Position numbers and translations under genes: made by a program
NCBI RefSeq assembly: GCF_026072635.1
Contig: NZ_AP023081.1
Location: forward strand, 3,468,501-3,532,500
Source of the DNA: Pseudomonas solani
GTDB taxonomy: Bacteria; Pseudomonadota; Gammaproteobacteria; Pseudomonadales; Pseudomonadaceae
Reading direction: 5' to 3'
Length of the DNA: 64,000 nucleotides
Notes under the pieces: model-generated
Told to the model about the DNA's origin: nothing
Database searches by the model: none
What the model saw: the letters and a program-made list of their open reading frames with translations, nothing else
Shown here: positions 1 through 10,075 of the stretch, in pieces
Layout: the number at the start of each line of letters is the position of its first letter
Position numbering within the stretch: position 1 is the first letter of the stretch

Positions 1-14
1 ACAGGAGACGTCTT

Positions 15-2045
15 GTGAAGACCGTGTTGTATCCGGCCATCGCGCTGATGAATCGCCTCAGCTTTGGCATGAAATTCAGTCTGATCAGCGTGTTGTTCTT
101 CCTGCCCATGCTGGTCACCAACTTCTACCTGGTGCGCGAGTCCTACGACCAGTTCGTCAGTACCCGCTCCGAGCTGGAAAGCCTCGACCTGCTGGGTACC
201 AGCCAGGGCATCCGCCGCAACCTGGAAAACCTCAACGACCTGGTGCTGATCAACTCGCTGATCGGCCAGTCCGGCCAGGCCGGTGACCTCGACACACGCA
301 TCGGCAAGCTGGAAAAGGACCTCACGGGCGCGCTGGAGAACCTCGCCCCCGTCACCTCCGAGCCGGAGCAGGTCGCCGAGTTCAACAACAAGCGCGAAGA
401 GATGCTCAAGGGCCTGCAGGCCGCCGAGACGGAAACCTCCCTGCAGAGCAAGAGCGCCATGATCGAGAAGCAGCTGGGCAATGCCCAGGTGTTCATCAAG
501 CTGGTGGCCAGCCAGGCCGGCCTCAGCCAGGACAGCCAGCGCGACGTGCGCCAGGTGGCCGAGCTGGTCACCGGCGTTACGCCGACCGTCACCGCCGCCA
601 TCAGCAAGGGCCGCGCCATCGGCGCCTATTCCCTGGGCCAGGGGTTCCTCAACTCCGCCGCCAGCACCAAGCTGGACGACCTGCTGCTGGAGCTGGAGAA
701 GATCGGTTCCGAGTACGGCCTCAAGGTCCAGGACGCGCTCAACGGCAACCCCCGCGCCCAGGCCGCGCTGGGCGACCTGGCCGCCGCCAGCCGTGAAACC
801 CTCAAGCAGAGCGCCACGCTGTTCGAGGACCAGGTGATCATGGCCGACACCCTCGACACGCCCTGGCCGCAGTTCTACGACCAGGTCACCGTGCAGATGG
901 ACAAGACCTACCAGCTCAACGACGCCGCCCTCGGCCTGCTCAAGAGCGAACTGGAGAAGCGCCTCGGCGAGAAGCGCGCCCAGACCGTGCTGCTGGTCGT
1001 CGCGCTGCTGGTGGTGTTCCTCGCCATCGTCTACCTCTACAGCGGCTTCTACGTTTCCACCCGCACCACCCTCAAGAGCCTGGGCAGGGTGATGGACCAG
1101 GTCGCCGCCGGCGACATGACCGTCAACTTCCGCGCCCAGAGCAAGGACGAGCTCGGCGAACTGGGCCAGGTGTTCAACGGCACCGTGGCGAAGATCCACG
1201 ACCTGATCGAGCTGGTCGGCCAGACCGTCACCGAGGTCGAGCGCCAGGCCGGCCGTGTGCAGAGCGTGTCCGAAGAGAGCAACCAGGCCGTCGCCGGCCA
1301 GCGCAGCCAGATCGAGCAGGTGGCGACGGCTATGAACGAGATGTCCGCCACGGCCCAGGAAGTCGCCCGCAGTGCGGCCGCCGCGGTGAACAGCGCCCAG
1401 AGCGTCAACCAGGAAACCGTCAGCGGCCGCGCCCTGGTGGAATCCCAGCTGGGCAGCATCGAGCGCCTGGCCCAGGAGATCGAGCAGTCGGTCAACGTGA
1501 TCAACCAGCTCGCCTCCGACAGCGCCTCCATCAGCCGCGTGCTGGAGGTGATCAAGGGCATCGCCGAGCAGACCAACCTGCTGGCCCTCAACGCCGCCAT
1601 CGAAGCTGCGCGGGCCGGTGAGCAGGGCCGTGGTTTCGCCGTGGTCGCCGACGAGGTGCGCACCCTGGCCAAGCGTACCCAGCAGTCCACCGAAGAGATC
1701 GAGCAGATGATCGTCCGTCTCCAGGGCGGCGTCGGTGCGGCGGTCAAGGCGATGAACACCAGCCACCAGATGGCCGACGGCACCGTCAACCAGTCCGGCC
1801 GCGTGCAGCAGGCGCTGGAGAACATCCTCGGTGCGGTGGGCATGATCGTCGACCAGAACCAGCAGATCGCTGCCGCTGCCGAACAGCAGACCGCCGTGGC
1901 CCACGACATCGACCAGAACATCGTCGAGATCAACAGCGCCGGCGAGCGCACCGCCGAAGGCGCCAGCCAGACCGAGCAGGCCAGCCGCCAGCTCTCCGAC
2001 CAGGTGGCGCAGCTCAAGCAGCTGATCGGCGCGTTCCGCGTCTGA
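15..2045 (+). CDS. methyl-accepting chemotaxis protein
   Basis: Transmembrane chemoreceptor of 676 aa that would pass ligand signals to CheA/CheW. The start is GTG, with an aggag ribosome site 8-12 bases upstream. Visible order: cytoplasmic N-terminus, TM1 at about residues 20-42, a largely helical periplasmic region of about 275 residues that I cannot assign to a ligand-binding family, TM2 at about 322-347, a HAMP domain to about 400, then the coiled signalling domain. The highly conserved hairpin tip (EQTNLLALNAAIEAARAGEQ) lies near residues 518-538. The C-terminus ends LIGAFRV, so there is no NWETF-type tether for CheR/CheB. A chemoreceptor also neighbours speC in P. aeruginosa (PA4520, from memory), which suggests orthology. 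The ligand is unknown. Confidence 0.95.
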   Translation: MKTVLYPAIALMNRLSFGMKFSLISVLFFLPMLVTNFYLVRESYDQFVSTRSELESLDLLGTSQGIRRNLENLNDLVLINSLIGQSGQAGDLDTRIGKLEKDLTGALENLAPVTSEPEQVAEFNNKREEMLKGLQAAETETSLQSKSAMIEKQLGNAQVFIKLVASQAGLSQDSQRDVRQVAELVTGVTPTVTAAISKGRAIGAYSLGQGFLNSAASTKLDDLLLELEKIGSEYGLKVQDALNGNPRAQAALGDLAAASRETLKQSATLFEDQVIMADTLDTPWPQFYDQVTVQMDKTYQLNDAALGLLKSELEKRLGEKRAQTVLLVVALLVVFLAIVYLYSGFYVSTRTTLKSLGRVMDQVAAGDMTVNFRAQSKDELGELGQVFNGTVAKIHDLIELVGQTVTEVERQAGRVQSVSEESNQAVAGQRSQIEQVATAMNEMSATAQEVARSAAAAVNSAQSVNQETVSGRALVESQLGSIERLAQEIEQSVNVINQLASDSASISRVLEVIKGIAEQTNLLALNAAIEAARAGEQGRGFAVVADEVRTLAKRTQQSTEEIEQMIVRLQGGVGAAVKAMNTSHQMADGTVNQSGRVQQALENILGAVGMIVDQNQQIAAAAEQQTAVAHDIDQNIVEINSAGERTAEGASQTEQASRQLSDQVAQLKQLIGAFRV

Positions 2046-2060
2046 TCCAGTGCGCCATGC

Positions 2061-2087
2061 AAAAGCCCGCCGATTGGCGGGCTTTTT
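2061..2087 (+). terminator. Rho-independent terminator of the chemoreceptor gene
   Basis: aaaagcccgcc, loop gatt, ggcgggcttttt: a perfect GC-rich stem with a terminal T run, 16 bases after the chemoreceptor stop codon. Confidence 0.9.
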
Positions 2088-2108
2088 CGTTTATTGGAGG
2101 CGCCGCCG

Positions 2109-2170
2109 GTGGGCTGAAGCCCATCCTACATCTGGCCTGTGGAGCTTCGTAGCCCGGGCTTCAGCCCGGG
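2109..2170. repeat. pair of REP-like palindromes
   Basis: Two short palindromes of the Pseudomonas REP type: gtGGGCTGAAGCCCatcctac (2109-2129) and gtagCCCGGGCTTCAGCCCGGG (2149-2170). They are inverted relative to each other. The second contains the TGA stop of the minus-strand TatD-family gene (2161-2163), so the gene's 3' end lies inside the repeat. Confidence 0.75.
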
Positions 2171-2949
2171 AGGGGCGGCCAGCCGAACAGCTCGCAGGCA
2201 TTGCGGCTGCTGGCGGCGGCGAGCTCATCGGGGGTGATGCCCAGCAGCTCGGCGAGGTTGGCGCAGATATCCGGCAGGTACTCGGGGCTGTTGCGCTGGT
2301 GCGGGTGCATGGAGGGCGCCATGTCCGGGGAGTCGGTCTCCAGCACGATGGCCTCCAGCGGCAGTTGCGGCACCACCTTGCGCAGGCGGTTAGCCTGGGG
2401 CCAGGTAGGCGCGCCGCCGAGGCCGAGGCGGAAGCCCAGCTTCAGGTACTCGCGGGCCTCTTCGAAGCTGCCGGCGAAGGCATGGACGATGCCGGCGCGC
2501 TGCAGGCGGAAGCGCTTGAGGGTGGCGATCACCGCTGCGTGGCTCTTGCGCACATGCAGCAGCACCGGCAACTGAGCATCGGCGGCAATGGCGAGCTGGG
2601 CCTCGAACAGCGCCTGCTGGGCGTCGCGGGCGAGCGTTTCGAGGTAATAGTCCAGGCCGATCTCGCCCACTGCGCAAAGCTTGGGGTGCCCGGCATGGGC
2701 CTGCAGCGTCTCGCGTAGCTCGTCCAGATGGGTTGGTTGGTGCTCGTCCAGATAGATGGGATGCAGGCCGAAGGCGGCGTAGAGGTCGTCCTTGGTGGTG
2801 GCCAGTTCCCAGATGCGTTGCCAGTTGCCCCGGGTCACGCCCATCAGCACCTGGCGCTGCACCCCCAGCGCGCGGGCACGGGCCAGCACTTCGGCGCGGT
2901 CGGCGTCGAACTCGGGGAAATCCAGGTGGGTGTGGGTGTCGATCAGCAT
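2161..2949 (-). CDS. TatD-family metal-dependent hydrolase/DNase (YjjV-like)
   Basis: Predicted TatD-family hydrolase of 262 aa with a TIM-barrel metal-binding fold. Members are 3'-5' exonucleases or deoxyribonucleases in the cytoplasm. Family hallmarks are visible: N-terminal HTHLD metal ligands (residues 5-9), GEIGLDYY with the metal-bridging Glu near residue 93, histidines in LLHVRKS and VHAFAGS, and ETDSP with the catalytic Asp near residue 206. It lies just downstream of prfC on the same strand with a short gap. In E. coli the TatD paralogue yjjV is also close to prfC, which favours a YjjV-like assignment over TatD itself. The last codons are supplied by a REP palindrome. Confidence 0.93.
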   Translation of the reverse strand: MLIDTHTHLDFPEFDADRAEVLARARALGVQRQVLMGVTRGNWQRIWELATTKDDLYAAFGLHPIYLDEHQPTHLDELRETLQAHAGHPKLCAVGEIGLDYYLETLARDAQQALFEAQLAIAADAQLPVLLHVRKSHAAVIATLKRFRLQRAGIVHAFAGSFEEAREYLKLGFRLGLGGAPTWPQANRLRKVVPQLPLEAIVLETDSPDMAPSMHPHQRNSPEYLPDICANLAELLGITPDELAAASSRNACELFGWPPLPG

Positions 2950-3046
2950 CGGGGCGGCGGTCGCATCAGGGGATGGGTGTCAGCCTAGCCCAGGGGCGCC
3001 GCCGGGAAGCGGCGCCTCTGTCGTGCATCCGATCGATAAGGCGCGA

Positions 3047-4630
<1,584 letters not shown>

Positions 4631-4686
4631 GGATATGTGCCTGGCTGGAAACGGTTGCGGGCCATGTGCGGCCCGAAAAGCGCGGA

Positions 4687-4692
4687 ATTATA
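4687..4692 (-). promoter_or_regulatory. candidate -10 element of prfC
   Basis: On the minus strand the sequence reads TATAAT, a perfect sigma70 -10 hexamer, flanked by cccgc and tccgcgc. I see no good -35 hexamer at 16-18 bases, so this is only a candidate. The stretch from 4693 to about 4980 holds no plausible gene. Confidence 0.4.
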
Positions 4693-4984
4693 GCGGGAAA
4701 CGACCGGGGGATCAGTCCGCATGTCGCAGGCGGCGGTGATGGTGTTGCCGGCACCCAGTCGGGCGATGGGGATGAACCCTCGAGGGGATCATCGGTCTGT
4801 CAGAAAAGAGGGCCATGATCGCCAGGTCCGGGCGCGTACCGATGCGCTGCAAGGGCCGTCGCCAGCGGTTTTGTGCAGCATTTCATAACGTTTTGTTTTG
4901 AATACAGAACAGTCAACAGGTAACGCGACAAAGGGATGTGAAAAAGCGGCATTTTTTGATTGATCTGCGCCCCCATGGTCCTAA

Positions 4985-5192
4985 AGTTCGCGCCCGAACG
5001 TCCATGCTGGAAACGATCCATCCGGCTCAAGTACTGACGACGAGAGGTTGGCGGCCGCAAGGCTGCAAATCCTCGGCGACATGCCTTGGGAAGTAGGCGA
5101 ACCAAAGTGGGGAAACGGATTAGACGTTCAGGCTTTTCGCACCAAGCCCATCCCTTGCAACTTTTGTGTTTTTTGCCCAATGGAGCCCCAGT
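4985..5192 (+). promoter_or_regulatory. hairpin-rich leader upstream of speC, function unknown
   Basis: The 562 bases between prfC and speC hold no convincing gene. The speC-proximal part contains three successive hairpins: GTTCG/CGAAC with loop cgcc (4986-4999); GCGGCC/GGCTGC closed by a GNRA-type gcaa loop and extended by GAGG/CCTC (5044-5074); and GGCTT/AAGCC with an 8-base loop (about 5131-5148), followed 16 bases later by a T-rich stretch (cttttgtgttttttg, about 5161-5175). The arrangement suggests a structured 5' untranslated region that could attenuate speC. Nothing in the sequence identifies a ligand, and no transcription start was proven. Confidence 0.4.
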
Positions 5193-6356
5193 ATGTCGAT
5201 CAAGGTCGAAGACTATTTCGCACCCGCCACTTTCCAGCGCATGAAAGCGTTCGCTGATCAACACGAGACCCCTTTCGTGGTGATCGACAAGCAGACCATC
5301 GCCGATGCCTACGACCAACTGGTCGGCTGCTTCCCCTTCGCCAAGATCTACTACGCGGTGAAGGCCAACCCGGCGACCGAAATCACCGAACTGCTGCGTG
5401 ACAAGGGCTCCAACTTCGACATCGCCTCCATCTACGAGCTGGACAAGGTGATGAAGACCGGCGTCGGCCCGGAGCGCATCAGCTACGGCAACACCATCAA
5501 GAAAGCCCGGGACATCCGCTACTTCTACGAGAAGGGCGTGCGCCTGTTCGCCACCGACTCCGAAGCCGACCTGCGCAACATCGCCAAGGCTGCCCCAGGC
5601 TCGAAGATCTACGTGCGCATCCTCACCGAGGGTTCCACCTCCGCCGACTGGCCGCTGTCGCGCAAATTCGGTTGCAACCCCGACATGGCGCTGGACCTGC
5701 TGATCCTCGCCAAGCAGCTGGGCCTGGAGCCCTACGGCCTGTCCTTCCACGTGGGCAGCCAGCAGCGCGACATCGACGTCTGGGACGCCGCCATCGCCAA
5801 GGTCAAGGTGATCTTCGAGCGCCTCAAGGAAGAAGACGGCATCACCCTGAAGATGATCAACATGGGCGGCGGCTTCCCGGCCAACTACATCCAGCGCACC
5901 AACGCTCTGGAAACCTACGCCGAGGAAATCACCCGCTTCCTCAAGGAAGACTTCGGCGACGAGCTGCCGGAAATCATCCTCGAGCCGGGCCGTTCGCTGA
6001 TCGCCAACGCCGGCATCCTGGTCAGCGAAGTGGTGCTGGTGGCGCGCAAGTCCCGCACTGCGGTGGAGCGTTGGGTCTACACCGACGTGGGCAAGTTCTC
6101 CGGCCTGATCGAAACCATGGACGAGTCCATCAAGTTCCCCATCTGGACCGAGAAGAAAGGCGAGATGGAAGAAGTGGTCATCGCCGGCCCGACCTGCGAC
6201 AGCGCCGACATCATGTACGAGAACTACAAGTACGGCCTGCCCCTGAACCTGGCCAGCGGCGACCGCCTCTACTGGCTCTCCACCGGTGCGTACACCACTA
6301 GCTACAGCGCGGTGGAATTCAACGGCTTCCCGCCGCTGAAGGCCTTCTACCTGTAA
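5193..6356 (+). CDS. speC: ornithine/lysine decarboxylase, fold type III
   Basis: PLP-dependent decarboxylase of 387 aa that would make putrescine from ornithine (and possibly cadaverine from lysine), the entry step of polyamine synthesis. It belongs to the eukaryotic-type alanine-racemase fold rather than the large E. coli SpeC fold. Visible motifs are YYAVKANP with the PLP lysine K57, SFHVGSQ, the phosphate-binding glycine run MGGGFP, EPGRSL, and the active-site Cys in GPTCDSAD. I chose the ATG at 5193 because tggag lies 7 bases upstream and the family N-terminus begins there; a longer reading frame extends to 5166. A strong terminator follows, so it is probably monocistronic. Confidence 0.95.
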   Translation: MSIKVEDYFAPATFQRMKAFADQHETPFVVIDKQTIADAYDQLVGCFPFAKIYYAVKANPATEITELLRDKGSNFDIASIYELDKVMKTGVGPERISYGNTIKKARDIRYFYEKGVRLFATDSEADLRNIAKAAPGSKIYVRILTEGSTSADWPLSRKFGCNPDMALDLLILAKQLGLEPYGLSFHVGSQQRDIDVWDAAIAKVKVIFERLKEEDGITLKMINMGGGFPANYIQRTNALETYAEEITRFLKEDFGDELPEIILEPGRSLIANAGILVSEVVLVARKSRTAVERWVYTDVGKFSGLIETMDESIKFPIWTEKKGEMEEVVIAGPTCDSADIMYENYKYGLPLNLASGDRLYWLSTGAYTTSYSAVEFNGFPPLKAFYL

Positions 6357-6371
6357 GCGCCGGCCCGAAGG

Positions 6372-6397
6372 AAAAGCCTGCTCCGGCAGGCTTTTTT
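6372..6397 (+). terminator. Rho-independent terminator of speC
   Basis: aaaagcctgc, loop tccg, gcaggctttttt: a perfect stem with T run, 15 bases after the speC stop. Confidence 0.9.
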
Positions 6398-6512
6398 ATG
6401 CCCGCGTGGTGCCTGGGACCGCAGCGGCTGCCCGGGAGCCCGTGCCGTCGCGGCATGCCGGCTACGGGCGAAGGTAAATAGAAAGTAAAACGCGTCGAAT
6501 ACTCTGTTTGTG

Positions 6513-6537
6513 AAATTTATTCTCAAATAGAATCGCA
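6513..6537 (+). promoter_or_regulatory. candidate Fur box
   Basis: AT-rich island containing the perfect inverted repeat ATTCT-caaat-AGAAT (6519-6533) inside TTATTCTCAAATAGAAT, which resembles Pseudomonas Fur sites built from GAGAAT/ATTCTC hexamers. The same TTATTCTCAAA...GAAT pattern recurs before fagA at about 60925-60943, a gene known to be Fur-regulated in P. aeruginosa. It lies about 75 bases before the PepSY/flavoprotein start. Confidence 0.6.
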
Positions 6538-6608
6538 TCCCATCTGAGAATCCATGGCCTCCGTCCGACCGGCTGATGGCGGCTGTCTGTTTTCCACAAG
6601 GGGTCACC

Positions 6609-9203
6609 GTGTTCAAGAAAGTCCTGTTCCAGTTGCACTGGCTCCTCGGCATCAGTGCCGGCCTGGTGTTGTCCGTCATGGGCGTCACCGGTGCCGCCTA
6701 CAGCTTCCAGGACGAAATCCTCGACTGGCTCAACGCCGACACCCTGCGTATCGAGGTGAGTGACAGCGGTGTGCTGCCGCCCGCCGAACTGGTGCGCAAG
6801 ATCGAAGCCGCCGAAGGCAAGCAGGTTACCGGGCTCTGGGTGGAAACCCAGTCCGGCGGGCCGGCGCGGGTGTTCTTCATGCCGCCGCCCGGCGAGCGGC
6901 GTGGCCCCATGCGCTGGTTCGACCCCTACACCGGTGAGCTGCTCGGTGACCCGGTCGGCCAGCCGTTCTTCGGCCTGATGCTGCAACTGCACCGCTTCCT
7001 CGCCATGGGCGAGACCGGCAAGCAGATCACTGCCGCCAGCACCCTGGCACTGATCTTCTTCTGCCTCTCCGGCCTTTATCTGCGCTGGCCGCGCCAGGCC
7101 GGCAGCTGGCGTGCCTGGCTGACCCTGGATTGGGCGCGCAAGGGCCGCAGCTTCAACTGGGACCTGCACGCGGTGGCCGGCACCTGGTGCCTGGCGCTCT
7201 ACCTCCTGGCCGCGCTGACCGGCCTGTTCTGGTCCTACGAGTGGTACCGCGCCGGCCTGCAGCGCCTGCTGGCCGATGCCCCCTCCGAGCAGCAGGCCAA
7301 GCCTGGCGAACGTCGGGGCGAAGGACGTGGTGAGGGGCGTGGCGAGCGCCGCGAAGGGGGCCGCCCGGGCATGCAGCAAGCGCCGTCGGGCCCGCCGCTG
7401 GTGGTGGACTATGACGCCGTCTGGGCCAGCATCCGCGAGGCCGCCGGCCCCGGCATGACCGCCTACAACCTGCGCCTGCCCCCGGTGGGTGGGCAGCCGG
7501 CCACGGTGTTCTACCTCCTGGGGGATTCCAGCCATCCCCGTGCCACCAACCAGATCACCCTCGACCCGGCCACCGGCAAGGTCGCCCGCGTCGAGCGCTA
7601 CGCCGAGAAGAGCTTCAAGGCGCAGCTGCTCACCAGCATCTATGCCCTGCACGTGGGCGAGTACTTCGGCCTGACCGGGCGCATCCTGATGATGCTGGCG
7701 AGCCTCGCCATGCCGCTGTTCTTCATCACCGGCTGGCTGCTCTACCTCGACCGCCGGCGCAAGAAGCGCGCGATCAAGGCCGCTCGTGGCGGCCTCGGCC
7801 ACGGCGGTGACGGCGAGCCCTGGCTGATCGGTTTCGCCAGCCAGAGCGGCTTCGCCGAGCAGCTCGCCTGGCAGAGCGCCGGCCAGCTCCAGGCCGCCGG
7901 CTACCCGGTGCGCGTGCAGCAGTTGGGCGAACTGGATGCCGGGCAACTGGCCGAAGCGCGCAACGCCCTGTTCGTGGTCAGCACCTTCGGCGATGGCGAG
8001 GCCCCGGACGCTGCCCGCGGCTTCGAGCGCAAGATGCTGGGCCAGGCCTCGCAACTGGCCGACCTGCGCTTCGCCGTACTCGCCCTGGGTGACCGCCAAT
8101 ACCAGCACTTCTGTGGCTTCGCCCACCGCCTGCAGGCCTGGCTCCAGGGCCAGGGCGCCAACACCCTGTTCGACACGGTGGAGGTGGACAACGGCGACGC
8201 CGGCGCACTGCAGAGCTGGCAGCAGCACCTGGCCAGCCTGTCCGGCTCCAGCCTGGTGCCGGCATGGACCGAGCAGCCTTTCGAAACCTGGACCCTGGCC
8301 GGCCGCGAACACCTCAACCCCGGTAGCCAGGGCGAATCCACCTGGCTGCTGCGCCTGGGCGCCCCGGCGGGCAGCCAGATCAGCTGGCAGGCCGGCGACC
8401 TGGTGGAAATCCTCCCGCGCCAGGCCGACCCGCGCATCCAGGGCTGGCTCGACCGCCATGGCCTCGACGGCGAGGCCCAGGTGACGGTGGATGGCATCGC
8501 CCAACCCCTGCGCCAGGCCCTGGGCGCACGCCTGCTGCCGGACTCCTTCGAGCACCTGGTGGGCCTGCACCCGCAGGCGCTGCTGGATGCGCTGATCGTG
8601 CTTTCGGTGCGCCAGTACTCCATCGCTTCCCTGGAAAGCGACGGCGCCCTGGAACTGATCGTGCGCCAGGAGCAGCACGCCGACGGCACCCTGGGCATCG
8701 CCTCCGGCTGGCTCACCCACGCGCTGCCGGTGGGCGCCAACCTGCCGCTGCGCCTGCGTCGCAATGCCCGCTTCCACCGCCTGGAAGGCGAGCGCCCGGC
8801 CATCTTCATCGGCAACGGCACCGGTATCGCCGGCCTGCGTGCGCTGCTCAAGGCCAACGTCGCTGCCGGCAACGGCCGCAACTGGCTGCTGTTCGGCGAG
8901 CGCAACCAGGCCCACGACTACTACTGCCGTGACGAGATCGAAGGCTGGCTGGCCAGTGGTGAGCTGGAGCGGCTGGACCTGGCCTTCTCCCGCGACCAGG
9001 CGCACAAGGTCTACGTGCAGGACCGCCTGCGCGAAGCCGGGGCGGAAGTCCGTGCCTGGGTCGAGGCGGGCGCGGTGTTCTACATCTGCGGCAGCCTGCA
9101 GGGCATGGCCGACGGCGTCGACCGTGTGCTCCGCGAACTGCTGGGCGACGAGGCCCTGGATGCCCTCGCCGCCGAAGGCCGCTACCGCCGCGACGTGTAT
9201 TGA
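6609..9203 (+). CDS. PepSY-TM / flavodoxin / ferredoxin-reductase-like membrane oxidoreductase
   Basis: Probable inner-membrane ferric-siderophore reductase-type protein of 864 aa. The N-terminal third is a PepSY-associated membrane domain (TM segments near residues 10-35, 140-160, 190-215 and 360-385). A flavodoxin-like FMN domain follows (FASQSGFAEQLAW near 408-420), then an FAD/NAD(P)-binding reductase module (RQYSIAS near 668, GNGTGIAGLRAL near 736, ICGSLQGMADG near 827). I chose GTG at 6609, which has aagggg 5 bases upstream. An Arg/Gly/Glu-rich repeat (RGEGRGEGRGERREGGRPG) interrupts the loop near residues 238-255. P. aeruginosa PA4513 has this architecture beside the piuA receptor genes; no receptor is present here. 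The candidate Fur box supports iron regulation. Confidence 0.88.
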   Translation: MFKKVLFQLHWLLGISAGLVLSVMGVTGAAYSFQDEILDWLNADTLRIEVSDSGVLPPAELVRKIEAAEGKQVTGLWVETQSGGPARVFFMPPPGERRGPMRWFDPYTGELLGDPVGQPFFGLMLQLHRFLAMGETGKQITAASTLALIFFCLSGLYLRWPRQAGSWRAWLTLDWARKGRSFNWDLHAVAGTWCLALYLLAALTGLFWSYEWYRAGLQRLLADAPSEQQAKPGERRGEGRGEGRGERREGGRPGMQQAPSGPPLVVDYDAVWASIREAAGPGMTAYNLRLPPVGGQPATVFYLLGDSSHPRATNQITLDPATGKVARVERYAEKSFKAQLLTSIYALHVGEYFGLTGRILMMLASLAMPLFFITGWLLYLDRRRKKRAIKAARGGLGHGGDGEPWLIGFASQSGFAEQLAWQSAGQLQAAGYPVRVQQLGELDAGQLAEARNALFVVSTFGDGEAPDAARGFERKMLGQASQLADLRFAVLALGDRQYQHFCGFAHRLQAWLQGQGANTLFDTVEVDNGDAGALQSWQQHLASLSGSSLVPAWTEQPFETWTLAGREHLNPGSQGESTWLLRLGAPAGSQISWQAGDLVEILPRQADPRIQGWLDRHGLDGEAQVTVDGIAQPLRQALGARLLPDSFEHLVGLHPQALLDALIVLSVRQYSIASLESDGALELIVRQEQHADGTLGIASGWLTHALPVGANLPLRLRRNARFHRLEGERPAIFIGNGTGIAGLRALLKANVAAGNGRNWLLFGERNQAHDYYCRDEIEGWLASGELERLDLAFSRDQAHKVYVQDRLREAGAEVRAWVEAGAVFYICGSLQGMADGVDRVLRELLGDEALDALAAEGRYRRDVY

Positions 9204-9225
9204 TCGGTTCATGGGCTGTGCTTCA

Positions 9226-9262
9226 GACCCGGGTGGGCTTCCCGGGCTGAAGCCCGGGCTGC
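9226..9262. repeat. REP-like palindrome
   Basis: cccgggtgggcttcCCGGGCTGAAGCCCGGgctgcgg: the same GGGCT-TCA/TGA-AGCCC core as the other REP-like units, between the flavoprotein gene and pxpA. Confidence 0.65.
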
Positions 9263-9328
9263 GGTCGCTGATCCACCTGTGGATAACCCCATCTCGCACA
9301 GCCCGCCCGCTGTCGCCATAATCAGGCG

Positions 9329-10075
9329 ATGAAAAATCGAATCCTGCTGAACTGCGACATGGGCGAGAGCTTCGGCGTCTGGACCATGGGCGACGACGAA
9401 CACGCCATGCCGCTGGTGGACCAGGCCAACCTGGCCTGCGGCTTCCACGCCTCCGATCCCATGACCATGCAACGCACCGTCGACCTGGCGGTGCAGCACG
9501 GCGTTAGCATCGGCGCGCACCCGGCCTACCCGGACCTGATCGGTTTCGGCCGCCGGCAGATGGCCCTGTCGGTGGAAGAGGTCCGCGCCCTGGTGCTCTA
9601 CCAGATCGGTGCGCTGGACGCCTTCTGCCGGGCTGCCGGTACCCAGGTGGCCTACGTCAAACCCCATGGCGCGCTGTACAACGAGCTGGTGCGCAACGAT
9701 GCCCTGCTGGAAGCGGTGCTGGACGCCTGTGCCAGCTACCGCCAGGGCCTGCCGCTGATGGTCTTGGCCCTGGCCGACAACCGTCGTGAAATACGCCTGG
9801 CGGACGAGGCGGATGTGCCGCTGATGTTCGAGGCCTTCGCCGACCGTGCCTACCTGGCCGACGGCCAGCTGGCGCCGCGCCGGCTCGAAGGCGCGGTGCA
9901 CCACGAGCCGGAGCGCATCATCGGGCAGGCCGTGGCCATCGCCCGGGGCGAGCCCTTCGCCGATATCGACGGCAAGCCGCTGCAACTGGTGGCCGACAGC
10001 CTCTGCGTGCACGGCGACAACCCGCAATCCCTGGCGGTGCTGCGCCGGCTGCGAGCCTACCTGGACGCCTCGTGA
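9329..10075 (+). CDS. pxpA: 5-oxoprolinase subunit A (LamB/YcsF family)
   Basis: Subunit of the ATP-dependent PxpABC 5-oxoprolinase, which reopens pyroglutamate to glutamate in the cytoplasm. At 248 aa it is the usual length. It begins with the family signature NCDMGESFG and has ACGFHASDP near residues 32-40, HPAYPDLIGFGRR near 61-73 and KPHGALYN near 111-118. It is the first gene of a three-gene operon; the TGA stop overlaps the GTG start of pxpB, implying translational coupling. Confidence 0.95.
   Translation: MKNRILLNCDMGESFGVWTMGDDEHAMPLVDQANLACGFHASDPMTMQRTVDLAVQHGVSIGAHPAYPDLIGFGRRQMALSVEEVRALVLYQIGALDAFCRAAGTQVAYVKPHGALYNELVRNDALLEAVLDACASYRQGLPLMVLALADNRREIRLADEADVPLMFEAFADRAYLADGQLAPRRLEGAVHHEPERIIGQAVAIARGEPFADIDGKPLQLVADSLCVHGDNPQSLAVLRRLRAYLDAS

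Noticed and set aside
5048..5257. 69-aa frame as a speC leader peptide (speFL-like)
   Set aside because: It runs past the speC start in another frame, has no ribosome site and shows no resemblance to known ornithine-sensing arrest peptides.
6462..9299. 945-aa minus-strand frame opposite the flavoprotein gene
   Set aside because: Antisense shadow; no start context or motif.
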